NCBI GenBank assembly: GCA_910585015.1
Contig: CAJUCT010000079.1
Span: forward strand, 1 to 11,977
Direction: 5' to 3'
DNA from: an uncultured Acetatifactor sp.
Lineage (GTDB): Bacteria; Bacillota; Clostridia; Lachnospirales; Lachnospiraceae
DNA: 11,977 bases
Shown here one piece after another: positions 1 through 6,818 of the stretch (positions are counted from its first letter, which is position 1; every line of letters starts with the position of its first letter). The notes beneath the pieces were generated by a model. It was not told where the DNA came from. It searched no databases and saw only the letters and a list, made by a program, of their open reading frames with translations. Position numbers and translations under genes: made by a program.

Positions 1-31
1 AATGATATCCATCATCCCGACATGGTTTCTT

Positions 32-358
32 TTAGCCGAAACAATTTCTGTTTTTAACGCAGCGCAGGATCAAGATACTTTGCGCGTCTTTGGACAGACT
101 GGAAAATGCGTCGGCCACAAGCTCATTGTCGATCAATAAGTCGTACCCATGAGAGCTAAAAATATAGCTGTCACTGGGGTAATGATCTTCCGTGCAGAGC
201 TTGTCCATTTCTGCCTGCGGTAGAGCGTCGAACGACGTTTCACGGTCGCGGCGGCGCTGCATTTCCCGCAGGTAGTCAAGGGCCTCATGGTACAGCACCA
301 GCTTACAGTAGCGGTCAAACTGACACCGTTCGCCATAGTCACGGGGGATAGCTTCCAT
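32..358 (-). pseudogene. ICE-type sigma-70-like factor, C-terminally truncated
   Basis: This encodes 108 residues resembling the small sigma-70-like regulators of conjugative transposons (Tn916/Tn1549-like elements). The N-terminal part has CQFDRYCKLVLYHEALDYLR (about residues 12-31). A middle acidic stretch follows, then the ELVADAFSSLSKDAQSILIL segment (about 79-98) that normally leads into the region 4 helix-turn-helix. The frame stops at once after this with CVKNRNCFG and TAA, so the DNA-binding helices are missing. Family members are usually about 130-150 residues. The start is supported by a GGGGGTG-type ribosome site just upstream. A frameshift or a recombination junction near 35-60 could explain the end. 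The other minus-strand frame stays open to the window edge but does not clearly restore a region 4 helix-turn-helix. The assignment comes from remembered family pattern. Confidence 0.6.
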
Positions 359-509
359 CTTCTCACCCCCTTTCTATGGGGGTATAGGTGGTTCTCTCCC
401 TTTCCGCCAACAAAGCGAACGGTTTTCCGCCGCCTGCCCGCTAATCGCCTCCTATTTGAAAATTTCTCAAAATATTTATTAAGCGGTGAAGCAGACCGCA
501 GAAAACGAC

Positions 510-544
510 AAAAAACGCCCGGCTGGTGGCAGACCAGCTGGGCG
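510..544 (-). terminator. Rho-independent terminator, minus strand
   Basis: A 12-bp stem (516-527 with 533-544, one G-T wobble) encloses a 5-nt loop. Read on the minus strand it is followed by six T (plus-strand A at 510-515). It lies upstream of the sigma-like gene and just downstream of the shared 21-nt element, so it could act as an attenuator for that gene. Confidence 0.7.
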
Positions 545-563
545 AAGAAAGAAGCGAAACGAT

Positions 564-620
564 ATGAAATTACACGATATAGTTCATACTCATATGCGAG
601 CTTATCCCGTGGCGGGGTAA
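564..620 (+). CDS. Possible 18-residue leader peptide
   Basis: This short frame reads MKLHDIVHTHMRAYPVAG followed by TAA. Its last codons form the left arm, loop and part of the right arm of a plus-strand terminator at 599-631. That geometry is typical of ribosome-mediated attenuators in front of resistance genes. The ribosome site is weak (a purine-rich stretch at about 545-556), and no large plus-strand gene follows. It may be the leftover leader of a lost gene or a chance frame. It also overlaps the conserved 21-nt element at 570-590, which argues that part of this sequence is kept for another reason. Confidence 0.3.
   Translation: MKLHDIVHTHMRAYPVAG
570..590 (-). promoter_or_regulatory. 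21-nt element shared with the XRE promoter region
   Basis: Read on the minus strand, AGTATGAACTATA (590-578) is followed after three bases by TGTAA (574-570). The same pattern with identical spacing occurs on the plus strand at 10061-10081, just upstream of the XRE gene (18 of 21 identical). Here it points toward the sigma-like gene. It is probably a promoter core or operator for a common regulator. Confidence 0.5.
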
Positions 621-631
621 GGCTTTTTTTA
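599..631 (+). terminator. Terminator or attenuator overlapping the leader ORF
   Basis: An 11-bp stem pairs 599-609 with 613-624, with one bulged G and one G-T pair. A 3-nt loop joins the arms, and seven T follow (624-630). The hairpin overlaps the end of the short ORF at 564-620. Confidence 0.6.
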
Positions 632-669
632 AGTGGTTATTGAGTGAATTAGGGCGAAGATAAATAAGC

Positions 670-741
670 ATGGCGGCGTCCTCTCATAAGCCGCCTACTA
701 TTGCCTGCTATGAATCGAAAAGCGCAGACAGAAAAAAATGA
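670..741 (+). CDS. Very small ORF, 23 residues, unrecognised
   Basis: ATG at 670 to TGA at 739-741 encodes a basic peptide starting MAASSHKPPTIACYES. A plus-strand terminator follows at 759-815. No good ribosome site is visible, and I do not recognise the peptide. It is listed only because it sits between two plus-strand terminators with nothing else to explain the interval. Confidence 0.12.
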   Translation: MAASSHKPPTIACYESKSADRKK

Positions 742-815
742 CGGCTCCGATTTCTCAAAGCCGCCGTATATGATAAAAAGCACAGGGAAGTGGCTGCTAT
801 ACGACGGCTTTTTTT
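732..815. terminator. Probable bidirectional terminator
   Basis: An 11-bp stem pairs 759-769 with 799-809 (one wobble) and is followed on the plus strand by seven T (809-815). On the minus strand a shorter hairpin (about 741-767) is followed by seven T (plus-strand A 732-738). The minus-strand signal would end transcripts of the dehydrogenase remnant. Confidence 0.55.
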
Positions 816-839
816 CTCTTGCCGTCGTGCGGCAGTCGT

Positions 840-1469
840 TTATTTATTTTGTTTCATTTTTGCAACACTAATCATTTTTACTTTCACCGGAAAAAGTTGA
901 AGTAATCGGTTTTTTAGTCCCGGAATGATAATTTCTTTATTCTTTTGTAGGCCGCGAAAAGCAATTTGAGCAACTTTTTCCGCTGACTAGTTCAAAACAA
1001 ATGCTTTGCTTGCAAAGTATGTTGAAGTATATGGGCCGGGCTGAAAGGCACCTGTTGAAGCAACATTAAGGATTTTACCTGTCCTTTGTTTATACATATC
1101 CGGTAGAAATAACTTGCACAACAAAACAAGGTTCGTTACATTTACAGTTATCATCTGTTCATCTTGTCGAAGATCAATTTCGTCTGTTGCTCCCACTAAA
1201 CCAAATCCTGCATTGTTAATCAATACAGCAATAGAAATTTTTTCCTTTCTTATCTGGTGATATAATTGTTCCGCTGCATCGATTTTGGTCAAGTCTTGTT
1301 CAAAGATATAAATTGGAATGGAATAGCTGGTTTCTAAAGAATTTTTTACATTATCTAAATGGTTTTGGTTAGAAGATACTAAAACAAGCCCATAACCATT
1401 CTGTGCAAACAATTTTGCCAGTTCAAATCCGATACCACTTGTTGCGCCGGTGATTAATGCAAATTTCAA
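840..1469 (-). pseudogene. Short-chain dehydrogenase/reductase, internally deleted
   Basis: This is the remnant of a classical SDR NAD(P)-dependent oxidoreductase. The N-terminal Rossmann part is intact: TGATSGIG (7-14), NNAG (85-88), the NVAS serine (138) and YxxxK (Tyr151, Lys155). Directly after residue 160 comes an in-frame TAG (987-989). The same frame then continues for 48 codons, beginning SAEKVAQIAFRGLQKNK, to TAA at 840-842, which matches the C-terminal end of the family. Intact relatives are about 250-260 residues, so roughly 45-55 residues (the substrate loop) are missing. The start is TTG at 1469 with AGGAGGTG six bases upstream. The ATG at 1526 lies upstream of the likely promoter and is rejected. 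Composition is AT-rich like the neighbouring Crp-type gene and unlike the operon beyond. The family call is firm; the substrate is unknown. Confidence 0.85.
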
Positions 1470-1493
1470 GCTGAACACCTCCTTTTGAGAATG

Positions 1494-1522
1494 ATTATAC
1501 TTCTCCAAAAAGCGGCTGTAAT
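1494..1522 (-). promoter_or_regulatory. Promoter of the SDR gene
   Basis: On the minus strand, ATTACA (1522-1517) and a perfect TATAAT (1499-1494) are separated by 17 bp. The expected transcription start is near 1487, just ahead of the ribosome site and the TTG start at 1469. This supports the TTG start. The site lies downstream of the end of the Crp-type gene, where that regulator could act. Confidence 0.55.
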
Positions 1523-1536
1523 TCACCTATGTTAAT

Positions 1537-2122
1537 TCATATCTGGTTTTTCAACTTTTTTCTAATTCTGCTCATAGAAGCAGCCTTAATACCAATATAG
1601 GACGCTATATATTTTAGCTGTAACCGCCTCTGCAAGTTTGGATATTCCCTGCAAAAAAAATATATAGCGCTCTTCGGCAGTAAGCAGTAAAAGTTTTCTT
1701 GTTCTATCCTCCAACTTTCCGATTTCGTTTAAGTACATACTATGAATGAGTTGATTTACGCGTTGATCTATTGACATGATTTTCTGTATTAGAAAATAGG
1801 GAAGTTTAATACATTTACATTCTTCCAAACAATCCACAAAAAAAGTCGAAGTGTCTTTGGTACGATAACATTCCGAACCAAAAAAACCATTTTCATAAAC
1901 AAAACATTTTGTAACCTCATTTCCATCATCATCAATATAATAGCCTCTGACAAGTCCGTAGATAATAAAATAGAAACAATTTATCATTTCGCCCATTTCA
2001 ATCGGCATAGTACCTTTTTCAAATATTATAATTGAGGCACCTGCATCAATAATATTTTCAACGCTGTTATCAAAATCAATTTTTAGGCATTTTTTAATAT
2101 ATTCACTTGGACTAATAACCAT
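1537..2122 (-). pseudogene. Crp/Fnr-type transcription regulator, frameshifted
   Basis: An N-terminal cyclic-nucleotide-binding-like domain (about residues 20-115) is followed by the dimer helix and then TAEERYIFF. The frame is lost there, in a run of eight T on the coding strand (A at 1653-1660), and stops at 1586. With seven T the frame continues FFCREYPNLQRRLQLKYIAS and ends YIGIKAASMSRIRKKL plus six residues, the normal C-terminal helix-turn-helix of the family. It then stops at 1537-1539, giving about 194 residues. The start at 2122 has AGGAGG six to seven bases upstream. An upstream ATG at 2203 reads out of frame through the S-component remnant and is rejected. The regulator is the natural partner of the SDR gene downstream. 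The shift may be a real mutation, a slippage or phase-variable tract, or a sequencing error. Confidence 0.8.
1653..1660. repeat. A8 homopolymer at the Crp frameshift
   Basis: Eight A on the plus strand (eight T in the coding strand) coincide exactly with the frame change of the Crp-type gene. Losing one base restores a full-length protein with its DNA-binding domain. Confidence 0.8.
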
Positions 2123-2145
2123 TATATACCTCCTGTTTATGGATA

Positions 2146-2312
2146 CTACTCTCCTACAAGCACGCCCTGTACCGGCCCTAAGAGCAGGCCGGAAAGCAAG
2201 CATATCACATTTCCCATATGTAGGCGCATGTTATCTATGACCGTAGGGATTGGTATTTGCAGAAACGCGGAAGCCACATAGACTGCCGCAGCCATAACGC
2301 CAACCATAGCAA
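2146..2312 (-). pseudogene. Fragment of a second ECF S-component gene
   Basis: From 2157 to about 2312 this matches the N-terminal part of the S-component gene at about 4165-4322, with roughly 13 differences in 155 bases. A reading frame survives from ATG at 2307 to TAG at 2146. It corresponds to residues from about IAMVG through GLLLGPVQG of the intact protein, with substitutions such as A to V and T to M. The first nine residues and the C-terminal two thirds are missing. It abuts a MATE fragment at about 2313-2318, so two pieces of a duplicated MATE and S-component pair were joined by deletion. It is most likely non-functional. Confidence 0.85.
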
Positions 2313-2318
2313 AAAATT

Positions 2319-2436
2319 GCGGTAAAGTTCGTCATGGCCTGCCCCAAATTCAGAGCGGGCATTTCCGCAAAGGAATCCACCTTGGAGGCAGCAGCATACG
2401 CAGCCATACAGTCGGTTCCAAAACCATTGATTAGAA
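2319..2436 (-). pseudogene. Internal fragment of a duplicated MATE transporter gene
   Basis: This 118-bp block matches 4822-4939 of the MATE gene at 4374-5711 with about four differences. All are silent: the frame still reads LINGFGTDCMAAYAAASK and on through NLGQAMTNFTA without an amino-acid change. Both ends are abrupt, with no start or stop of its own. With the adjoining S-component fragment it marks a former second copy of the MATE and S-component unit directly downstream of the present operon. Confidence 0.85.
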
Positions 2437-2463
2437 TTTTTATCTGTCATCATGCGGCAGCTA

Positions 2464-3789
2464 TTACACAGAATGATTTATCTTATCTTTCCACTTGCCG
2501 GACAATAGCCGACAGGATAGGCTAATGGTACTCACAACAAAGCTCAACGGCCTGCACAGCAGAACACCGACAAAACCAAAGTAATGCGCCAGCACAAAAG
2601 CCGAGAACGTGCGGAAACAGAGTTCCAGCAGCGTATTGAACAGTGGATAGGCAATCTCACCGGCTCCACGCAGGAAGTTTGTCAACAGATAGAGGCTTAC
2701 GCACAGGGGGAACGTCACGGAAATAATACGCAGATATTGAACCCCTATCGGTATGACTGCCATTTCCTTTCCCACCACCAGAACCATGAGCAGCGGCGAA
2801 GCAAACCACAGGATTGCCATAGCAAGTGTGGTAAACACCGCCGCGATCTTGAAGCTGTCTTTTAGGCCCTGTCGGGTGCGGTCATATTCCCCGGCCCCTA
2901 CATTCTGTCCGATATAGACACTTAACGCCACGCCTAAATTGACGGCGGGGATTGTTAAGATACTTTCAATTTTATAGGCCGATGTATAGGCCGATATTTC
3001 ATTTACACCAAAGGTATTGATAATGCCCTGTATGAAAAACATGCTGATGGCGGAAGCCCCGTTCTGGACAATCCCCGTGATACTAAGCTGCAAGATCGGG
3101 ACAATCAGCCCGGCACTTGGGGCTGTCCTTATTACCGGGTGTTCCTGCCGGTATAAGTGCAGGCCAACCAATATAGCCGCCAGAGCTTGTGAAAGAACCG
3201 TGGCGGACGCAGCCCCGGCAATCCCCCAGCCAAAACAGGCCACAAATAAGTAGTCCAACAGAATATTGAGGACACAGGACAGGCAGATACACCTAATCGG
3301 TGTTCGGGAATCCCCTTTTGCCTTAATCAGCGCAGAATAAAAGTTGTAGATTGCCAAAAACGGAATCCCAGCCGCTACAATCCGAAGATAAAGGGCCGCA
3401 GGGCTTGTGATTTCCTCCGGTATCTGCATAGCCTTAAAAATCCACCCGGCAAGAGCAAAGAACAGCACAGCCAGCCCGAAGCCCACGGCTACTATCAACG
3501 TCTGCACGGAACCATAACATTTACAAATCTGTCCTTTATCCTTGGAGCCGTATAGCTGCGCCACAAGGATAGATATGCCGGAAGCAATCCCTAAAACAAT
3601 GCTGTTGATGATAAGCGTCGGCACATAGGAGTTACCCACAGCCGCCAGCGCATATTTACCCAGCACATGCCCCACAATGGCCGTGTCGAAGATGTTATAA
3701 AGGTTTTGTATCACGCTCCCCGCCAGCAGCGGCAGGGAGAATTTTAACAATGTGTTCAGGGGCTTCCCCGAAGTCATATCCAGTTCCAT
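2464..3789 (-). CDS. MATE family multidrug/metabolite exporter (MATE1)
   Basis: This 441-residue, very hydrophobic protein should have 12 membrane helices in two six-helix halves, the normal length for MATE (NorM/DinF-like) cation-coupled antiporters. Family patterns include NLYNIFDTAIVGHVLG (about 25-40) near helix 1, KAKGDSRTPI in the first half, and IGQNVGAGEYDRTRQG at the start of the second. It sits in the cell membrane and exports cationic or amphipathic small molecules. It is the last intact gene of the operon, four bases after the S-component stop. Its ribosome site is weak, so translation is probably coupled to the gene above. ATG at 3777 is an alternative start. It is clearly different in sequence from MATE2, so the two are not recent duplicates. 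No terminator is obvious after it; the duplicated fragments at 2146-2436 follow. The substrate is unknown. Confidence 0.92.
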   Translation of the reverse strand: MELDMTSGKPLNTLLKFSLPLLAGSVIQNLYNIFDTAIVGHVLGKYALAAVGNSYVPTLIINSIVLGIASGISILVAQLYGSKDKGQICKCYGSVQTLIVAVGFGLAVLFFALAGWIFKAMQIPEEITSPAALYLRIVAAGIPFLAIYNFYSALIKAKGDSRTPIRCICLSCVLNILLDYLFVACFGWGIAGAASATVLSQALAAILVGLHLYRQEHPVIRTAPSAGLIVPILQLSITGIVQNGASAISMFFIQGIINTFGVNEISAYTSAYKIESILTIPAVNLGVALSVYIGQNVGAGEYDRTRQGLKDSFKIAAVFTTLAMAILWFASPLLMVLVVGKEMAVIPIGVQYLRIISVTFPLCVSLYLLTNFLRGAGEIAYPLFNTLLELCFRTFSAFVLAHYFGFVGVLLCRPLSFVVSTISLSCRLLSGKWKDKINHSV

Positions 3790-3793
3790 AGGC

Positions 3794-4348
3794 TTACTGC
3801 AAATATCTTCTTACGGCAGGCCGCAGGGCGATCCCCAGCGGAACAGCCACGATAATAGATACAACGGCGTTGACGCTGGACACAACGGCTTTCTGTGACA
3901 GGGTAATCATAACGACCTCCAACGGCAGGCCCAAAACGAAGCGGTGTTCGATGTAGCTCTTTGAAAGATAAAGAAGCACATAGGCAAATGCGCCCAATGC
4001 CGAACCGATAATATACCGCTTGTGTGAGCTTATCCCGGAATTTTTGTGAAATGCGAACATGCCGCAAATCCACGCCATAAGAAACTTAAAAACAAAGGTG
4101 AACGGCGCGGACGTGATGTAGGCCGGATTCGTCAGGTCAAAGAACATGGAGCCGATCCCCGCCGCAAGCCCACCCTGTACCGGCCCTAAGAGCAGGCCGG
4201 AAAGCAGGCACATAACATTTCCCATGTGCAGGCGGGTGTTGTCTATGGCCGTGGGGATTGGTATTTGCAGAAACGCGGAAGCCACATAGACCGCCGCAGC
4301 CATAACGCCAACCATAGCAATTTGTTTCAGTGTGATTTTCTTTTCCAT
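3794..4348 (-). CDS. ECF-type transporter S component
   Basis: This 184-residue membrane protein has five to six predicted helices. It carries the signature of substrate-binding S components of energy-coupling-factor vitamin importers: a short cytoplasmic N-terminus, then RLHMGNVMCLLSGLLLGP and GGLAAGIGSMFFDLTNPAY. S components bind a vitamin or metal and need the shared EcfA/A'/T module, which is not in this window and must be supplied elsewhere on the chromosome. The start at 4348 has AAGGAGG seven bases upstream. It lies 25 bases after MATE2 and four before MATE1. An importer subunit between two exporters is unusual. The substrate cannot be read from the sequence. Vitamin B6 would fit the PLP-dependent neighbours, but that is inference. 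A diverged N-terminal fragment of a second copy lies at 2146-2312. Confidence 0.8.
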   Translation of the reverse strand: MEKKITLKQIAMVGVMAAAVYVASAFLQIPIPTAIDNTRLHMGNVMCLLSGLLLGPVQGGLAAGIGSMFFDLTNPAYITSAPFTFVFKFLMAWICGMFAFHKNSGISSHKRYIIGSALGAFAYVLLYLSKSYIEHRFVLGLPLEVVMITLSQKAVVSSVNAVVSIIVAVPLGIALRPAVRRYLQ

Positions 4349-4373
4349 CTTGGAACCTCCTTGTGTGTAAAAT

Positions 4374-5711
4374 TTATGCCTCCTTTAGAGTTGCCTGTTT
4401 CCTTGCAATATGTCGGAAATACAGGAAGCGGATCAGCAGACCACCCAGCCAGCCCACGGGTGCGGCAATCCAGATACCGCGATAAGCCAATTCGGTTCCA
4501 GACAGCAGGATTGCCGTGGGAACCTGTAAAAGACAGAGGGAACCGATTGACGCAATCATGGGAACCAGTGCTTTCCCATATCCCAGCAGCAGACCGTTCA
4601 AAATCTGCATAGCTGCAAAAATCAGATAGAATACCGATACCGTCCGCAGGTAGCCGTTCCCGATCTGGACAACGCCGGGATCACGGTTGAACAGGGAAAT
4701 AAAGAGGGACGGGAACAGGCATATGACAATGGATATGAGGATTGAGATACCCACCCCCATAGCCAGCGCCGATTTGCCGCCCCTGATTACCCGGTCAATT
4801 TTCCCGGCCCCGTAGTTCTGCGCGGTAAAGTTCGTCATGGCCTGCCCCAAATTCAGGGCGGGCATTTCCGCAAAGGAATCCACCTTGGAGGCCGCAGCAT
4901 ACGCAGCCATACAATCGGTTCCAAAGCCATTGATTAGAAACTGTATGGACATAAAACCAACGCTTACAAATACCTGTTGCAGCATGGCGGGCGTTCCGAT
5001 CACCAGACTTTTCTTCAACTCGTGGCGGTCAAGCTGTAAATCCCAAAGTCGGATAAACAGGTCGGGGTAACGCCGCCGCATGTAAAGCATACAGGTAATG
5101 AATGAAAAAGCCTGCGCGGTCACGGTCGCAACCGCAGCCCCGGCCACACCCCATTTCAGGGCGGTAATGAAGAAAATATCCAGCACGATATTGATAAGCG
5201 TTGCCGCAATCAGAATATAAGTCGGTGTCTTGGAATCCCCGACGCCTCTAAGGATATTCGTCAGGGAATTGTATGCGAATGTGGGGATCACACCGATAAA
5301 TATAATCTTCAAGTAAGTATCTGCTATCGTCAGCAGATTTTCAGGCACCCGGAACAGCACTAAAATCTGATAGGAAAAGCAGGCACCGGCTGCCGCTATG
5401 ACAAGGGAAAGAACCGCTGAAAACAGAAAGCCGGTATCAACCACCTTTTTCACCTGCCGCATATCTCTGGCTCCAAAGTAACGGGAGGTCAGGACGCTTG
5501 CGCCCAGAGAAATCCCCGTGGACAGCGCAATCAGCAGGAAATTGATCTGATAGCTGAATCCCACCGCCGCAAGGCTTTCTTTCCCCAAAAAGTTTCCGAC
5601 AATCACGCTGTCGGCCACGTTATAAAGCTGCTGAAATAAGTTTCCTACCAGAATCGGCAGGGAAAAGTAAAAGATCGTTTTCAGCTCGCTTCCCTGTGTT
5701 AAATCTTTCAT
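4374..5711 (-). CDS. MATE family multidrug/metabolite exporter (MATE2)
   Basis: A full-length MATE transporter of 445 residues with about 12 membrane helices. Patterns include FQQLYNVADSVIVGNFLGKE near helix 1, LRGVGDSKTPTYI in the first half, and NLGQAMTNFTAQNYGAGK in the second. I place the start at 5711. That ATG overlaps the HisC stop as ATGA and has AGGAG seven bases upstream. The ATG at 5717 is almost on top of the ribosome site. Translation is therefore coupled to the HisC-family gene, which suggests that the exported compound is linked to that aminotransferase. An internal 118-bp piece of this gene is repeated at 2319-2436. Confidence 0.92.
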   Translation of the reverse strand: MKDLTQGSELKTIFYFSLPILVGNLFQQLYNVADSVIVGNFLGKESLAAVGFSYQINFLLIALSTGISLGASVLTSRYFGARDMRQVKKVVDTGFLFSAVLSLVIAAAGACFSYQILVLFRVPENLLTIADTYLKIIFIGVIPTFAYNSLTNILRGVGDSKTPTYILIAATLINIVLDIFFITALKWGVAGAAVATVTAQAFSFITCMLYMRRRYPDLFIRLWDLQLDRHELKKSLVIGTPAMLQQVFVSVGFMSIQFLINGFGTDCMAAYAAASKVDSFAEMPALNLGQAMTNFTAQNYGAGKIDRVIRGGKSALAMGVGISILISIVICLFPSLFISLFNRDPGVVQIGNGYLRTVSVFYLIFAAMQILNGLLLGYGKALVPMIASIGSLCLLQVPTAILLSGTELAYRGIWIAAPVGWLGGLLIRFLYFRHIARKQATLKEA

Positions 5712-6805
5712 TGACATTCTCCTGTGTTTCCGTGCAAGTCACCATGTTGTTGTAATATCTCTTTTAGCTTTATCAGCAGACAGTCCATTTCCTGATCCGT
5801 TCCCACCGCAATACGGAGGTAATCGGAAATGCGCTCCGGCTTGGAAAAATGGCGCACATAAATCCCAGCGGCCCGCAGGCTTTCGTAAATCACACCGGCC
5901 TTTACAGACGGGTGCGTAACGAACAGAAAATTGCTTTTGGAATCCTGAAAGGAAAAGCCTAACTGCTTCAATTCCCGCTTTATACGCTCTCTGGTTGCGA
6001 TAATCAGGGCGTTTGTTCGCTCAAAGTATTCCCTGTCCCGGACTGCCGCCGCGCCCAGTGTTTGCGTCAGGCGGTTCATGGTATAAGAGTTAAAGGAGTT
6101 CCTGACATCGTTTAAGTAGCTGATAAGCTGCGGGCTTCCAAACGCATAGCCGACACGCAGGCCGGCAAGGGCGCGGGATTTTGAAACGGTCTGGATAATC
6201 AGCAGGTTATCGTATTTATCCAGCAGCGGGAACGCGGATATGCCGCCGAAATCAATATAAGCCTCGTCCACGATCACCACCACGTCCTGATTGTGGCTGA
6301 TAATATCCTCTATCTCCGGTAAGCCCATCAATATCCCTGTGGGGGCGTTGGGGTTAGGAAAGACTACGCCTCCGTTCTCCCGGAAATAATCACTTTTCCT
6401 GATCTGAAATTCACCGTCTAAGGGAATCTGCTCAAACGGTATCTGAAACAGCCGCGCCCACACGTCATAAAAGGAATAGGTAATATCCGGGAACAGCACA
6501 GGTTTCCCGGAATTAAAAAAGGTCAGAAATGATACGGCCAGCACATCGTCAGAGCCGACACCTACAAATATCCGGCTACGGTCAATCTGGTAGAAATCCG
6601 CAAGGGCCTCCACCAGAATATTAGAATCCGGGTCGGGATATAGCCGGAGTTCCCCTGTCTGGAATTGTTCCAGTGTTTCGGCCACACGGGGAGAGGGCGG
6701 GTAGGGATTCTCATTCGTATTCAGTTTGATGATGTCCGCCTGTTTGGGCTGTTCGCCCGGTATGTAGGGAAGCACTTGGCGGATATTCTTTTCCCACGTT
6801 TTCAT
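5708..6805 (-). CDS. hisC: HisC-family (histidinol-phosphate type) aminotransferase
   Basis: This 365-residue protein is a fold-type-I PLP aminotransferase of the HisC group, of usual length. It has LNTNENPYPPSP (about 28-39) at the substrate arm, LYPDPDSNILVEALADFY (55-72), and NPNAPTG (151-157). VDEAYIDFGG (179-188) holds the Asp that binds the pyridine nitrogen. SKSRALAGLRVGYA (208-221) has the Schiff-base Lys209. The family reaction is imidazole-acetol phosphate plus glutamate to histidinol phosphate, but relatives also use aromatic or other amino acids. No other histidine genes are present, so a role in histidine synthesis is doubtful. It begins 13 bases after the class I aminotransferase with a GAAAGGGG ribosome site, and overlaps MATE2 by ATGA. 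The cytosolic enzyme family is certain; the substrate is not. Confidence 0.9.
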   Translation of the reverse strand: MKTWEKNIRQVLPYIPGEQPKQADIIKLNTNENPYPPSPRVAETLEQFQTGELRLYPDPDSNILVEALADFYQIDRSRIFVGVGSDDVLAVSFLTFFNSGKPVLFPDITYSFYDVWARLFQIPFEQIPLDGEFQIRKSDYFRENGGVVFPNPNAPTGILMGLPEIEDIISHNQDVVVIVDEAYIDFGGISAFPLLDKYDNLLIIQTVSKSRALAGLRVGYAFGSPQLISYLNDVRNSFNSYTMNRLTQTLGAAAVRDREYFERTNALIIATRERIKRELKQLGFSFQDSKSNFLFVTHPSVKAGVIYESLRAAGIYVRHFSKPERISDYLRIAVGTDQEMDCLLIKLKEILQQHGDLHGNTGECQ

Positions 6806-6818
6806 AAGCAGCCCCTTT

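Larger units (their letters stand above)
359..758. other. Gene-poor regulatory stretch between the sigma-like gene and the cargo
   Basis: I see no convincing full-size gene on either strand here. The stretch holds the sigma ribosome site (about 359-372), a minus-strand terminator (510-544), and a 21-nt element shared with the XRE promoter region (570-590). It also holds a leader-like ORF with an overlapping plus-strand terminator (564-631) and a 23-codon ORF (670-741) with little support. The arrangement looks like a promoter and attenuator region from which a gene has been lost or displaced. Confidence 0.5.

Noticed and set aside
287..643. 118-codon plus-strand open frame
   Set aside because: It crosses the antisense of the sigma-like gene and two terminator hairpins, has no ribosome site and has no family resemblance.
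1470..1526. N-terminal extension of the SDR gene to ATG 1526
   Set aside because: The promoter lies inside it, and a good ribosome site stands before TTG 1469, where family similarity begins.
2123..2203. N-terminal extension of the Crp-type gene to 2203
   Set aside because: It is an out-of-frame reading of the S-component fragment. AGGAGG before ATG 2122 marks the real start.
2235..2453. 72-codon minus-strand frame
   Set aside because: It reads the MATE and S-component remnants out of their original frames.
2334..2525. Plus-strand frame starting MACPKFRAGISAKES
   Set aside because: It is the antisense of the MATE fragment. The same peptide start recurs at 4837 only because the MATE sequence is duplicated there.
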